From NCBI GenBank assembly GCA_003586115.2, contig QVOM02000112.1:101569174-101633173 (forward strand): a stretch of 64,000 nt of DNA, in the 5' to 3' direction. Numbering within the stretch: the stretch's first letter is position 1; every line of letters starts with the position of its first letter. The notes below the pieces were generated by a model. It was not told where the DNA came from and made no database searches. It worked only from the letters and a program-made list of their open reading frames with translations. A program made the translations under genes and the position numbers. Below, piece after piece: positions 36,201-50,252 of this stretch. Source of the stretch: Salvator merianae (lineage: Eukaryota; Chordata; Lepidosauria; Squamata; Teiidae).

Positions 36201-36833
36201 AAGGATCTAAAGACACATCACATGGTACCATACCATCTCAAGATAGGGTTAGAAATAATCTAATGTTCTCTGATGCCAAAACCTTTTTGCTCAATGAAGC
36301 TGACAACAATTTTTAAATCTTCTGAACACCTTAATGCCATTTTAATTTCGATACTGTCCTTCCATTTATGATCAAAATGGTTTATTACAAAATTCATGCA
36401 ACTGCACAGTAAACCATCTACAGCACCTCAAAAATCCAAACAAATGCATAAAGCAAATTAGTGCAATAAAAATTGTTGGTAATTCTTAATAAATTAAGTA
36501 CTAATATTTACATGAAAATATGCAATCATTCTCAACCAATTTTCTACAGTAATTCTATAAGAGCCATACTCATTATTCTCCTAGCTGTTCAGACTATGGC
36601 TGTTTCCCAGCCTACTTTCAATGAGGTGGTCTTTCATCAAAAGCAGGTATTTTTTTGCCTAGGAAGCCTTAATGAAATCATCCAATCTATAGTAAAATCC
36701 CAGCCTTTTAAAGCATCCTTAGTCCAACAAATCCTGTCCTAGGGAACTTTAATCTAATGAGGCACACCAAGAGCGGGATTTCCTCCTCTTCTCTTCTCTT
36801 GGCATGCCTTTTCCAGGTCCTTGGGGATGGGGG
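36201..36833. other. No recognised feature
   Basis: AT-rich DNA left of the tandem duplication. Nothing recognised. Confidence 0.4.
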
Positions 36834-38506
36834 TACATCACCAATGGGGTGTTCCAAGTACTCACTCTGTACTCTGGGTTATCCTTTTAACAACATCTGG
36901 AAATCTTAAGACATCATTTGTCTGCTGCTTAGAATCACCAGATGTTTATGTGATAAGAAACAGAGTATGGTCAGACTGTATCCTGCTGGCTGTGTAGATG
37001 GCATACATCAGCACCAGTCCCCATACTAAATGGCAGGGGAAGCATTTTGTATTCAAACCTCTTCTTTACATCTTTAAAAATGCTTCCCCTGTTTTGCTGC
37101 TACAATACAGATATTACCCTACCCACTCAGTGCCAGGTCAGGGCAACATTGAAGTGGGGGCGATTCCCTAGTTCCCAAAGGCAAATATTGTTGCCATCAA
37201 GACTTGACAGGAATTGCCCGCATTGTTCCTAATATGGCAGCTTTTACACAACCACCGTGGGACAGGTTTCCAAAATTCCATTTTGTATTTTAGGATTTTT
37301 GGAAGGGAAGCATGCCAAGGCTAGTCTGTGAGAAGAAACAGTAGAGTAGGAAAGGTGCTCATGTGAATTTTTCCCTATCTTATCTTATTTTGAAGAGTAA
37401 CAGGGCAAAGCAGATCTTTATGGGAAAAGTTGCATTAGCTTTCCCAGGGATAGATAAAAACAAACAAAAGAGGAATAAGGAAGCTTGAAGGGGAGACAGA
37501 AAATAGTGGAATTAGGCTGTGCCTCTGTGGGTTAAAAAAGGTGTCCACTGCTGCCCTGTCTCCATTTTCAATGGCGGCAGGTGCCTCATGCTCACCACCT
37601 CACACCTTTTCCTGTGTGATCAGAGGAAATCCCTCCCACCTTGTATAGAGGAGGAGTCATTCTGCAGCACCTCCTCACCCCAAATGGAGATGAGGAGGGT
37701 GCTTTCTTTCTGTGGCTCCTCCTCTGTCCATGGCACCTCCACCCAGAAGTGGAAATGCAGCCTTGGTCACAAACTGCTAGAGAAAGCAGAATTTGGAAGC
37801 CAAAAGAACTGCATGGCTCAGCTGAGACAGCACAGCTCAGCCATAAACAGAACAACTGGGCCATAGGAGTGAGTATGGTCAATCCAATGCTCAATAGTAG
37901 GAAGAGCATCATAAGCAACCTAAGGAAAAAGGAATCAGGCAACATATATGGCAGGAAGAGCCAGAGCTGGGATGAGAGATAAGTGAACTGCCTTTATAAA
38001 TGGATATACACAGGGGAAGGAAGAAAGAAGCAAATGTGGCATTTACCTGCCTCCCTTAGAGTACTGGCAGCCATTCTTGTGGAAAGGTGAACTGCCACTG
38101 TAAATAAATAGTACTGGGTACTTCCTAAGTTTTAAGGTGGGAAGTGATTTTTGCGGGGCTGAGCCCCATCACAATATCCGTTCAACTTCTATTAACAAAG
38201 CTGGCATGACTTTTTAAATCATTATTACTATTACCTCTGTCATCTCTCCACCTTTAGATATGAATTTCTCACCATAGCTTCATTCAAATGTTCAAGGTGT
38301 ATCTCTAGTGCAACTATCCATGTTCTCTTCAAAGCTTATGAACTAAATATGCTGCAGACATATTATCCTCTCCATCATGCTACCTTTTTTAAAAGGAAAA
38401 TTATGTAACATTCATCTAACAATTAATATTTTCAAAACACACAAAAAATTAAAAATCTCCTGGTTGAATATATGCAAGTCATATATATATATATATATAT
38501 ATATAC
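36834..38506. repeat. Tandem duplication, unit 1
   Basis: From TACATCACCAATGGGG to the (AT)n/AC boundary, this unit recurs at 38601-40283 with a period of 1767 bp. I count six differences on reading, for example GGCAACATT versus GGCAAGATT, so identity is above 99%. Open frames of 113-117 codons on both strands are duplicated with it, but they have no family resemblance and no splice or start context. I treat them as chance, not genes. Confidence 0.95.
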
Positions 38507-38602
38507 TTGGGATAGCTATGATGAGGCTCCCCAAAGCTATTTTACTGAAAGATCCTTTGGCTAAGTAGCTGTCTAACTATAGGTCATCATGCCAGTCATT
38601 TA
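38507..38602 (+). repeat. Templated insertion at the duplication junction
   Basis: A 96-bp exact copy of 34462-34557, same orientation, lies between the units. It overlaps the start of unit 2 by the two bases TA (microhomology) and joins unit 1 inside its dinucleotide repeat. This is the signature of replication template switching (FoSTeS/MMBIR), not simple unequal crossing over. Confidence 0.92.
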
Positions 38603-40245
38603 CATCACCAATGGGGTGTTCCAAGTACTCACTCTGTACTCTGGGTTATCCTTTTAACAACATCTGGAAATCTTAAGACATCATTTGTCTGCTGCTTAGA
38701 ATCACCAGATGTTTATGTGATAAGAAACAGAGTATGGTCAGACTGTATCCTGCTGGCTGTGTAGATGGCATACATCAGCACCAGTCCCCATACTAAATGG
38801 CAGGGGAAGCATTTTGTATTCAAACCTCTTCTTTACATCTTTAAAAATGCTTCCCCTGTTTTGCTGCTACAATACAGATATTACCCTACCCACTCAGTGC
38901 CAGGTCAGGGCAAGATTGAAGTGGGGGCGATTCCCTAGTTCCCAAAGGCAAATATTGTTGCCATCAAGACTTGACAGGAATTGCCCGCATTGTTCCTAAT
39001 ATGGCAGCTTTTACACAACCACCGTGGGACAGGTTTCCAAAATTCCATTTTGTATTTTAGGATTTTTGGAAGGGAAGCATGCCAAGGCTAGTCTGTGAGA
39101 AGAAACAGTAGAGTAGGAAAGGTGCTCATGTGAATTTTTCCCTATCTTATCTTATTTTGAAGAGTAACAGGGCAAAGCAGATCTTTATGGGAAAAGTTGC
39201 ATCAGCTTTCCCAGGGATAGATAAAAACAAACAAAAGAGGAATAAGGAAGCTTGAAGGGGAGACAGAAAATAGTGGAATTAGGCTGTGCCTCTGTGGGTT
39301 AAAAAAGGTGTCCACTGCTGCCCTGTCTCCATTTTCAATGGCGGCAGGTGCCTCATGCTCACCACCTCACACCTTTTCCTGTGTGATCAGAGGAAATCCC
39401 TCCCACCTTGTATAGAGGAGGAGTCATTCTGCAGCACCTCCTCACCCCAAATGGAGATGAGGAGGGTGCTTTCTTTCTGTGGCTCCTCCTCTGTCCATGG
39501 CACCTCCACCCAGAAGTGGAAATGCAGCCTTGGTCACAAACTGCTAGAGAAAGCAGAATTTGGAAGCCAAAAGAACTGCATGGCTCAGCTGAGACAGCAC
39601 AGCTCAGCCATAAACAGAACAACTGGGCCATAGGAGTGAGTATGGTCAATCCAATGCTCAATAGTAGGAAGAGCATCATAAGCAACCTAAGGAAAAAGGA
39701 ATCAGGCAACATATATGGCAGGAAGAGCCAGAGCTGGGATGACAGAGAAGTGAACTGCCTTTATAAATGGATATACACAGGGGAAGGAAGAAAGAAGCAA
39801 ATGTGGCATTTACCTTCCTCCCTTAGAGTACTGGCAGCCATTCTTGTGGAAAGGTGAACTGCCACTGTAAATAAATAGTACTGGGTACTTCCTAAGTTTT
39901 AAGGTGGGAAGTGATTTTTGCGGGGCTGAGCCCCATCACAATATCCGTTCAACTTCTATTAACAAAGCTGGCATGACTTTTTAAATTATTATTACTATTA
40001 CCTCTGTCATCTCTCCACCTTTAGATATGAATTTCTCACCATAGCTTCATTCAAATGTTCAAGGTGTATCTCTAGTGCAACTATCCATGTTCTCTTCAAA
40101 GCTTATGAACTAAATATGCTGCAGACATATTATCCTCTCCATCATGCTACCTTTTTTAAAAGGAAAATTATGTAACATTCATCTAACAATTAATATTTTC
40201 AAAACACACAAAAAATTAAAAATCTCCTGGTTGAATATATGCAAG

Positions 40246-40283
<38 letters not shown>
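38601..40283. repeat. Tandem duplication, unit 2
   Basis: Second copy of the 1.67-kb unit. It ends in the longer (AT)n and continues into an (AC)n array and then unique DNA, so this right edge appears to be the original one. Confidence 0.95.

Positions 40284-40309
<26 letters not shown>
40248..40309. repeat. (AT)n-(AC)n microsatellite
   Basis: About 17 AT units followed by about 14 AC units. The related array ending unit 1 (about 38480-38506) has only about 12 AT units and stops after one AC, which places the rearrangement breakpoint in this array. Confidence 0.95.
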
Positions 40310-41513
40310 GGCACAATGAAAGTTGCAACTCAGAGAAACATTGAACGTATAGATTGGTACATGTTTACATTGAGCCCGTTCCTCCTGCAGTAGCTACTGC
40401 ACCCATATATTCAGAGGGGAAGATTAGGGATTCTGGAGTGTTGCTTTAATGCTAAAGATGAGAGTACCAATGTTAGATTGTTAAAAGGCTTGAGTCTTTC
40501 CATCCTTGAGCTATAACTTGTCTGGCAGCTGTTAGCGGGAAGTCTAGCAATGTCCTGGCTGCATTGGTAATTGTGGACTCATCGTGCTTCCTTGACTGTA
40601 TGAACCAGTTCAGTCATTGTGAAGTAGGCAGAATGAAAGTGTACAAATAAATAAAGCCACAGCTGAAGCTACCAACTGCATTGACAGGCAGGGACATACA
40701 GAAGATTATAGGGGGAAACAAGTTTCAGTCCATAAAAGCACTGAACAGCAGAGAAGGAGACAAGTTAGAAGTTTAACAGGTGAAAAATCATGAGGGTTAT
40801 AAGCAATCATCACCTCAGCCACCACCACCAATCCATAATACTGAATTTATCTCACAAACAATAGCTATGCCACATATCTGAAGATATTAATCTTTTTTTT
40901 TTTTTCAGAGGTTCACTGTATCTCTTAGTCTCCTGTTTGGATCACCTATTTTTTGCCTTAAAATGCATAATGGAAAGAAAATTAATTCCTTCTGCAATGA
41001 TTCAAGAATAATGAGTCTCTTTAACAAAATCACCAGGTATTCTCACAGAAAATTATGTCTTAGAATTGGCTCGTTGTTTTCAGCTTTATTCATCTTTGAC
41101 ATTTATCTTGAACTTTCTAACTATCCTTCCTTGGAAATGGAATCTCTCCTCAATTCCATTATAAACACCATCTGTAGTTTCAAGGTGAAGCACTTCTTTT
41201 GTAGCGTCTCTCTTAGGAAGATGTTTGAGCTTCTAGCAAAGAATGCAAGCTGTTTCCATTCCACTGACACTTGGTCATCATGCCAAACCCTTAAGGCTCC
41301 AGGATGTCAGCAGTATGTGACCTCTGTTGGAACTTTTCTGCAAAGATTAGGTAGATAAAAGCAACTACATCTGTTTACTCAGGAAGATATACTGTCAACT
41401 AATAAAGCAGCAATCTGTCAAAGTCAGTAAATAAGAGACTCCTCTTTACATTACTTCTAGTAATGTGAGTATATATTTGTATTATATTTGTAGTGTTTAA
41501 AATTTGGAAACCA
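40310..41513. other. No recognised feature
   Basis: AT-rich DNA with a T-run near 40891. A 131-codon open frame at 40963-41358 (+) has no family resemblance and no exon signals. Confidence 0.4.
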
Positions 41514-42300
41514 AGGCCTTTTTGGAACTTATATTCCAAAATAGGGATCTGCCATCCACCCACTACGGCAGACTATGGCAGATTCCAGGATATAATCCAG
41601 AATAGAACATTGGGCCTGTTCGCACTGAGGCAAGCAGAACGTTCTAATTAGCATGCTTCAGGCCGGTGCAGATGAGGAGAGGTTCCTCACATTTGCACTC
41701 GTTTGCGCTAAAACGTACCTGAAGCTAGCCGGCTGCCGCGTCAGTGCGAACGCTTCATCGCCTGGTTCATTTCCGCGCCTTCAGTGGCAGCCGGACATCC
41801 CTCCGATGCTCGCCATTGGTGGAGCGCTCTTTCCTAGTGCCGTCATTTCTGCGGCCGCGCTCCAAAGCTGCGGAGCCGACTTTGCATCTAGCAATAGGCG
41901 GAAGGGGCCGGATTATGAAGCTATTGCGAAGACGGCGGAAACCCAACGCAGCTTTGTCCTTGCCTACGAAGTACGCTCCGAAGCAGGCGGGCGTCTTCGT
42001 AGCGAGGAACGGCGCATGCGGAAACCGACTACATCCGCCGATGTCAGAGCGACGGACAGGAAACAAAAGATGAGGGGAGTGCGAAAGCACCGTCCCCGAT
42101 CTTCGCTCGATTGCGCAAGTCGGAATGAAGACAAGTAATTACTTGTCTTGCCTTGCCCAACATCAGGTACGAATCGGGGGAGGTTGGGTTTGGATCGGGT
42201 GAGGCGCGCGCCCGCGGCAGTGCGAAGCGTCCGTTCCAGCGAGCGGCCAAGAATGGTCTACCGCTGTAGTGCGAACAGGCCCCTAGTGTAGAAAGGGTCA
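41514..42300. mobile_element. Old family-D-like MITE split by a younger element
   Basis: 41514-41611 reads as the left part of a family-D MITE (AGGCCTTTTTGGAACTTA, 'AATAGGGATCTGCCATCC', 'ATATAATCCAGAATAG'), and 42283-42300 is its right end (TAGTGTAGAAAGGGTC). The two halves are separated by the CpG-rich element at 41612-42282. Confidence 0.6.
41612..42282. mobile_element. CpG-rich nonautonomous DNA transposon (family E)
   Basis: The terminal inverted repeat GGGCCTGTTCGCACT is perfect over 15 bp at both ends. The 671-bp interior is GC-rich and dense in CpG, unlike its surroundings, so it would score as a CpG island. The retained CpGs suggest a young insertion. Open frames up to 161 codons are explained by GC content; an arginine-rich MKLLRRRRKPN-like stretch near 41915 might be a relic of a coding parent. 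Related ends occur at 15748 and 52081. A target duplication is not clear. Confidence 0.8.
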
Positions 42301-44227
42301 ATGCCCTCCGAAGTTAGGTTAAAGAAGTTCTAACACTTCCTCCTGTAGCTATCACTCATGTCCCTACTAAAAGTTTTTACATAGGATCATAGGTACTCCT
42401 TGAGCTTTATGGGATAAGATATGGCAAGCTATAGAGGGCAAGAAATATTCCACACCAACCATTGGAACGCCACTGCAGCTGTCTGGAAGTTGTCCGAGTC
42501 CTCCCTGGGCCATTCCTGCTGTGGACAACTTAAAATATATCCACAGACATTCCAGTGGGCTAAGGAACGGTCCAGGGATGATGTCTTTGCACTCTTTCAG
42601 GTGCTGTGAGGTGAGGGGCTTGGGTTGCGTGACTGTGACTCTGCAGTAGTTTGCAGTGTCTACCTTCCCATGCAAAGCCTGAACTTGCTTCAGATGCCGG
42701 TTTGGACTTTGCAATGGTGATCCAGGAGAGCCATTCGCATTTGGAACAGAGGTGTTCCAGCGTGCAGAATGAGAATGGTCCCAATCATCTTTGATCTTGG
42801 CTGGCCTGAAATTGTCTGCTTACACAATTCCAGTCCTATAAGTGCAAACTTGACCTTTCTTTCTGAAAGGTAACTTATCTTAGGAACAAAGGACAAAGAT
42901 TTATTAGAGATTGACATTGGCAAAAATATACTTAGAAGTGAATATATTCATAGATCACTGAGATATTAAGAAAAAGTAGAGAAAGTCAAATAAAATAACG
43001 CTTTTTTATGTTTATGGGTAATCTCCTTTCATCTACAGGTTCCTCTACTGAAGTTCTACACAATGGACTTATTCTAGCCGCATATTCAACCATGATTAAA
43101 TAAAAAAATAGGTTCCTATCTTACATGACAGCCAGTCTTCTTGTAAGGCACTAATATCCAGGGGAAAGAAATCTGAAAAACTGTAATAGCTGGCACCAAA
43201 AGTGCAGCTGGTAAAACTAGAACTGGAAAGCACCAGTGTCAGGATTACTATTCACAGGCCCAGATTTGAAAACAAGGAGACTTGCCTTTGTAGCAGCATG
43301 TCAGAGCTACTAATAAAAAATCACACAGAAGATAGCACCAGCAGACACACATATCCCTCAACACTTTCCCATCCATAGTGGCAAGGGGAGTCTTTACTTC
43401 AAACACCCAAGTTAACTCCCCATTTTCTCACAAGCTCTAATCATCCTTGAGGCAACATCAGTTCCAATTATTTCCCAATGGTTACAAGCTTATCTCTGCA
43501 GCAAAGGAAAAGCAGTGAAATATGTAAACAGGCACAGCTTGGTATTACCAAGCTTCAAAGATGGCAGCCCAGAGGCCATGCTGACATTATCCCCCCTCCG
43601 AGCAAGGCACCCCTTCCTGTAGGTGAGAGACAAACAATGGTGAGGGCAGAGAGGGAAGAGAAAAGACCAGGCTTGTCAGGAAAGTAAACATGAAAAACAC
43701 AGAGCAAACATTTGGCATTAACATCTTCAGCATCAACCCATGAACGCTCAGAGATGGGATAACCCTGCCAGTGTAGTAAATGCAAGAATCCAAAATACCA
43801 CAAATCTCAAAATGCTCATATTCACCCATATTCATATTCATGATAGGAGGTGGTAGGGGTGCAGTGCTTTGAAAAAGGGAGGGTGGAGATTCTTTTTGCA
43901 GAAGGCTGTGACAAAAAACAGGATGGATCTTCATGTGTTTGGGGAGCTTGAAGAGGAAGAGGAGTTGTGGACAAAGTCACATGCCAAGTTTTTATCCAAG
44001 AAGTCTTTCAATGCTTTCAATTCAGGTTAGGACATGGAGTAGAACTGAGTCTCTGGGCCTTTCATTCCTGGCCTTTAGAGTATTCAGAGACATACAACCC
44101 CCCACCCCATACTAGCTTTGAAGCTGGTGCGGACTTCAGAGCCAGGGCAGGGGCTGGCACAGGACAGGCCATTCCAATGTGGACAGCCTTGTCCCACACC
44201 AGAAGCAAGCCGTTCCAACCCTGTTCC
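42301..44227. other. No firm feature
   Basis: Mixed sequence. 43930-44220 contains words resembling the family-A relatives (CATTCCTGGCCTTTAGAG), without definable ends. No exon was recognised. Confidence 0.35.
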
Positions 44228-44500
44228 AGGATTATTTATTTATTCCTTTATTTGCATTTTTATCCCACCCTATACCCGAAAGTCTAAGGGCGCGTTACAA
44301 TAAAAAAACAGAATGCAAAAGACACAAAATAAAGCAGCAGCAGTGCCTGAAAGTGGGGAGGGAAAGCTGTTTCTTTAGCCAAAGGCAAGGGTAGATAGGT
44401 GCGACTTCACTGCTCTCCCAGAGATATAAAGTGAAGAAGCTTTATGCTCCTCAGGGAGAAGAGTGTTCCACAGTCTGGGAACCACCTGTTAGTATGAACA
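44228..44500 (-). mobile_element. L2 LINE 3' end, minus strand
   Basis: The inverse reads 'CAGACTGTGGAACACTCTTC', then GTCGCACCTATCTACCCTTG and the tail 'GGGTATAGGGTGGGATAAAA' with AATAAA. This is the same subfamily as 45511-45870. Confidence 0.85.
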
Positions 44501-45510
44501 GGGTGTCACTTTGGAGCTCTGCTATCTGTATCCAGCTATGGCTTGTACAGTGGAGTGGTGGGGAGGAGTGAAGCAGTTTATACTTAGCTTAAATTTATAT
44601 TAAGTACTAATTTGATTACACCTGTTGATACTTACATCAGCTTCTACCCGCTCAAGAGCTCTATGTGCACAGAATCTACGCTTATATGTCTGAACACACA
44701 TGGATTTTCACACATGATGTTGACGACCGTTCATTTTTCCATGGTAGAGATCACAGATACAATACTTAGGATGTTTTCAGACACATGTTTAGGAGCACCC
44801 CAAGGGTGAATTTGAAACTGAAGGGACAGAAAATTTAAAAAATGCCACTTAACTGTGTCTCCAAGCCTATGATTATTCACACCTTCCACAGACGGTAAAT
44901 AATAACTCTTGGGGCAACTTGGTTCTTAGAGTGGGTTCCCTTAGCCAATAGCAGCTTGGAAATGGCTGCTACTGCTGGCCAGCAAATCAGAGGCAGGGAA
45001 TCCTGGGCTGCCGCAGCCAATCAGTGCTAAGCATGAAAGGAAAAGGTGAAAGGTGCAACCACACAGGGTGGGTTTTAGGTGCTACATATGATGTAGTTTT
45101 TTATGTACCTACAGAAGGGGTGATCCTTAGCAAAACGGCACCCAAAACAAGCCCTGCATGATCGCAAACCTCAGTTATGTACATTAGCTCCTATTACAGT
45201 TCTAAGAAGCATATAAAGAACTGTGTAGTCCTGACCCCAGAGCTGAACTGATGGATGTTCTTCTGTTTCAACAGCACTGATTTATGTGGCCTCATCAGCC
45301 CTTATTTCCTCTAGCCTCTAGTGCTGCGGGCAGTGACCCCAGTAACACCTGTACATCAGGTGTATGCATAGAATGGGTCATCTTAGGTCAGTAATTCACT
45401 TGGACTGCTGGTGGCTGGTGAATCCACTGTCAGACTTGCATTTGTTGTAGTGGATGCAACTTTTCTTTTTAAGCATTTTTGATGGCAGCTTCCTAAATCA
45501 TTCTTCCATA
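44501..45510. other. No recognised feature
   Basis: No repeat or exon could be named. Confidence 0.4.
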
Positions 45511-45870
45511 TCAGCCTGCCCATGCCTTAAGATCTGCAGATGAGGCCCTCCTGCTTGTACCACCACCTTCAGCAGCGAAAGGGGTGGGCACCCGGGATAG
45601 CGGCTTTTCAGTGGTGGCCCCCAGACTGTGGAACACTCTTCCCCCTGAGGTGCGTCAAGCTTCCTCTCTTTACATCTTTAGGAGAGCAATAAAGATGCAC
45701 CTATTTACCCTTGCCTTTTCTCTAAAGGTACACATTTCCCTCCCTACTCTCAGACTCCTGTTTTATTGCGTGTCTTTTATGAGTTTTTGTTGTAGTTGTT
45801 TTAATCGTTGTAACCTGCCCTGAGACCTTCGGGTATAGGGCGCGATAAAAATGCAAATAAATAAATAAAT
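45511..45870 (+). mobile_element. L2 LINE 3' end
   Basis: Encodes 'FSVVAPRLWNTLPPEVRQA' and 'RRAIKMHLFTLAF' (about 45600-45720), the standard L2 C-terminus. The tail ATAGGGCGCGATAAAAATGC with AATAAATAAATAAA follows. It is less decayed than the 19651 copy. Confidence 0.9.
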
Positions 45871-47561
45871 GTGTTTTAGAAGTGATGCTGCTGCCACTAA
45901 CTGTCACACTGTGTCCTAAACGACACGTTTCGACACTGCATTTAATCAGTTTACAGGCCATCTTCAGTTCCCGTTGGCCCAACATGATCGTGCCTTTCCA
46001 TAGTTTTTCCAGACTAAATTGGCAAAATCTGGACTACTTTGCATTCAGATTTAATGAGTTCTCAAGTCATTCCAGATCACTAGCCCGCTTTACTTTGTGA
46101 TGTGAGAATGCAGAAGGAGAGTATTTGGGAAGGAACATACTTTTTGGGGCTCCCCATTTCCTGCTGTCCAATGACAGACTTTGTGGGTCAGCAGGAAGCA
46201 TAGTAGTCCCTTCCGCCACTGCCAGGAGAAAAGAAAAACGCCCTCCATTTTACTTTGTTAAACTGTTTCTCTTTGTTTATCCCCCACTTGACACTGACAG
46301 GAAGAAATTAAAGGCTTCCTCCACTTCCGTCTGCTGATTAAACCAAAGAACAGAGCTCTTCTAAGTTTATGGAATTTTGTGCAAAACCACCACAGAGCTA
46401 CGGCAAACTTCAGGCAGCGACACGGTTCACTGTGGACTGCATGCTAGGGAGGGAGTTTACCACGGCCAGCTGGAGATAACAGTGGACTGGGGTGGAGATG
46501 ACAGTTCCAAAATGCATTCCTTGCTCCTAGTTGCTCCCCCTTCTCCCACAGTATGGGCACCATTTCCCTCACTTTAACACAAAAACATGGCGGCAGAACA
46601 GCATCATTAAAGCAAGGCAAAGTTAAATGCAACTCTTGAGCACTTTTGCGGGACAGACATGTTGGATGTCCTTGCCATGCCACCATAAGAGTGTTTTAAT
46701 TCAAAACACTGTGCCTGTTTGGACGTGTAGTCTTCTTGCCCCAACAAAGAACTCACTCAGTATCAATTTTGTCATTGGCACCACACAGCTACATAGTGGG
46801 ACACATGCCTCTGTGGATGTCTTGGAGGGAGGTGAGGCGGAGTCCATTTGCAGGCCATTAACTACACTATCACAATAATGGAGCCGCCCACATGTAGCCC
46901 CCTCTTCACAGACCTCTCCTTGCTTCTGTGCTACTCTTAAATTGCACAATTGTGCAAAAGTGCAATTGCAACGGAGCAGAAATCGCCATCTGCCCTTTAA
47001 TAAGCTTTATTTTGTGGTAGATATGGTATTAAAGTTCTGTTTGTGTACATACAGGCTGGAGGGGGAGAAGGAGCAAACGGTGAATGACTAGTAATGGTGC
47101 TGAGTGAAGCCATGTTCTGAGATGGCAGCAGGGACATATGGAGGGCGGAGCTTGACTTATCCACCCCTGTGAAGTCAAGATATGAACAATGGGACTGCAG
47201 CCAATCACCGACTGCACAGGGAGGGGAATTTGGCAAGGGATGGAGGCAGAAAAAGTATGGATTCCCCATGCCACACACAGGAAACATCAGTGTGAGAATG
47301 AGCGAGTCCGAATTGAGTCTGTGTTAAAATGCAAATGTGACAACGATTGGAAAACAAACTCAGTCCTCGTACTCTTCCAGTTTTCATAAAACCTATCAAC
47401 TATCTTATTTCTCAGTAAGTTAGTCAAGTTATCCATCTCAGCAAAGTCCATCATTTTAATCAACCAATCATCCACCACTGGTATTTTATCCCCTTTCCAT
47501 TTCTGTGCATATACAATTCTAACTGCAGTTCTCATATTTTGCTTTAGGACATTAACACCAT

Positions 47562-48659
<1,098 letters not shown>

Positions 48660-48873
48660 CATCAAACTTATTTTCTGTTATTTCCATTAAGTAAAATTCT
48701 GACGTAAAAGGAATGTTAATCTTTAAGATCTTGTGCATAACTGTAGATATTTGCACCCATTTTTTTCCTTTTGTACAAGTCCACCACATATGATAAAAGG
48801 TGCCTTCTTGCTTTTTACATTTGGTCGTCGTACTCTTCCGATACATGTTAAATTTACAATGTCAGACCATGCC

Positions 48874-50252
48874 CAAACAGTCCCAATTCCATTATACTTC
48901 ACATGTGTTCACTTCCGGTTAGAATGAAAACAGAACTACAGCAGGAAGGAAATAGACAAAAAAGAAGAGATTGAAGAGAGGTTAAAAAATAGACTAAAGG
49001 TGTAAGAAAAAACAGATAAATAAGTATGCTTCACAGAAGAGAGTATGAGAGAGATCAAGAGGGAAAGAGAGAGAAGTTAAATTCTACAGAAGATCAACAC
49101 TGCTCTCAGGAAGAGGTGAATCAGGCTAGGAGTTTTCAAGAAACAGGGCACACCCAAGTCATTTGACTTAAAGTACTATAAATATAGCATAAAATAAGAA
49201 TTGCACATCATACATGCATATAGTTGGCACTTGGAAGAATCTACATTTTAGAAAATTCTACTGAAAAGATCTGCTTATGTCCGAACTATTTAAGTCATAA
49301 TTTCAGAGTACTAGAATATTTAAAATTTGTCAAGTATATGAATTTTTAGAAGTATTATTTGCATTGATTGATTTTTCTAAAAATTTACATCTGTTTCCAC
49401 AAAAACAATGCAGTGCCTTCCATATTAATATTTATAAGAAAAGAAAAAAATGGATTCTTAGCACAATGTTTTTAGAAATACTTTTTTTAAAAGCTGCTTT
49501 TCTACACAATGCACTTCAGAGTTTAAATGATTAAAAATGGTCTTCCATCTTAAATTCCTAATTACTTTATGTTTCTGTTATTCTTTGCTGTCATTCTTTG
49601 CTGAGTGTCTTTAACTGGGACTTTTAATCAGTATTACTAGTCTACTTCATTTTGTGCAGTTTCAATGTATCTTTTTATTCAATGTTATTGTCAGTTGGAT
49701 CTGTGACCCTAACAAATAAATTTAAAAAGTTATTCTTTGCTGTGTGTCCTCAAATAAAGCCCACTGTTCCCATCATTTAGAGTTTAAGCACATGAATATT
49801 AAATTAAATCATTTGCAGCAAACATTTTCCAGCTCCAGTGCAGGGTAGGAATTTAAAGCATTTACTTAAGAAACATTTGTATTAATTTGTGGACAGGTGA
49901 GAAATGCCAGCTTAAATCAGGAAGAACCTGCCCATCTTGCTTGTGCAAGATGTCAAATGAGACAGAATAATAATTAAATTGAATCTAGATAATCCTGCTG
50001 AGCCATGGGCAACATAGGCTAAATATTCTAACACAAGATTTAAATACCAGGGACATGGAATACGCAAAGAAAATGCAATTTTTCAGCCTTATATATGTTT
50101 CAAAAGAATAGGTTCCTCTGTAGCCATTCCTCTATATTGCTTTATTTGCCGTGCTACAAAAATCTGGGGCACAGAACATGCTTTTAACTTCATTCATTTC
50201 AAACACACATAAGAAACATTAAGTTCAGCAGTAAACTGCTGACATGTCCTAC
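48874..50252. other. AT-rich, nothing recognised
   Basis: Unique-looking AT-rich DNA, with A-rich stretches near 48920-49080. If the exon at 50253 is real, this is the start of its downstream intron. Confidence 0.45.

Noticed and set aside
37519..39857. Duplicated open frames of 113-149 codons in the tandem repeat
   Set aside because: They are present twice only because the DNA was duplicated. Frames on both strands overlap, there is no Kozak or splice context and no family resemblance.
41653..42138. 161-codon open frame
   Set aside because: Lies inside a CpG-rich nonautonomous transposon with perfect ends and matches no transposase. GC content explains the length.
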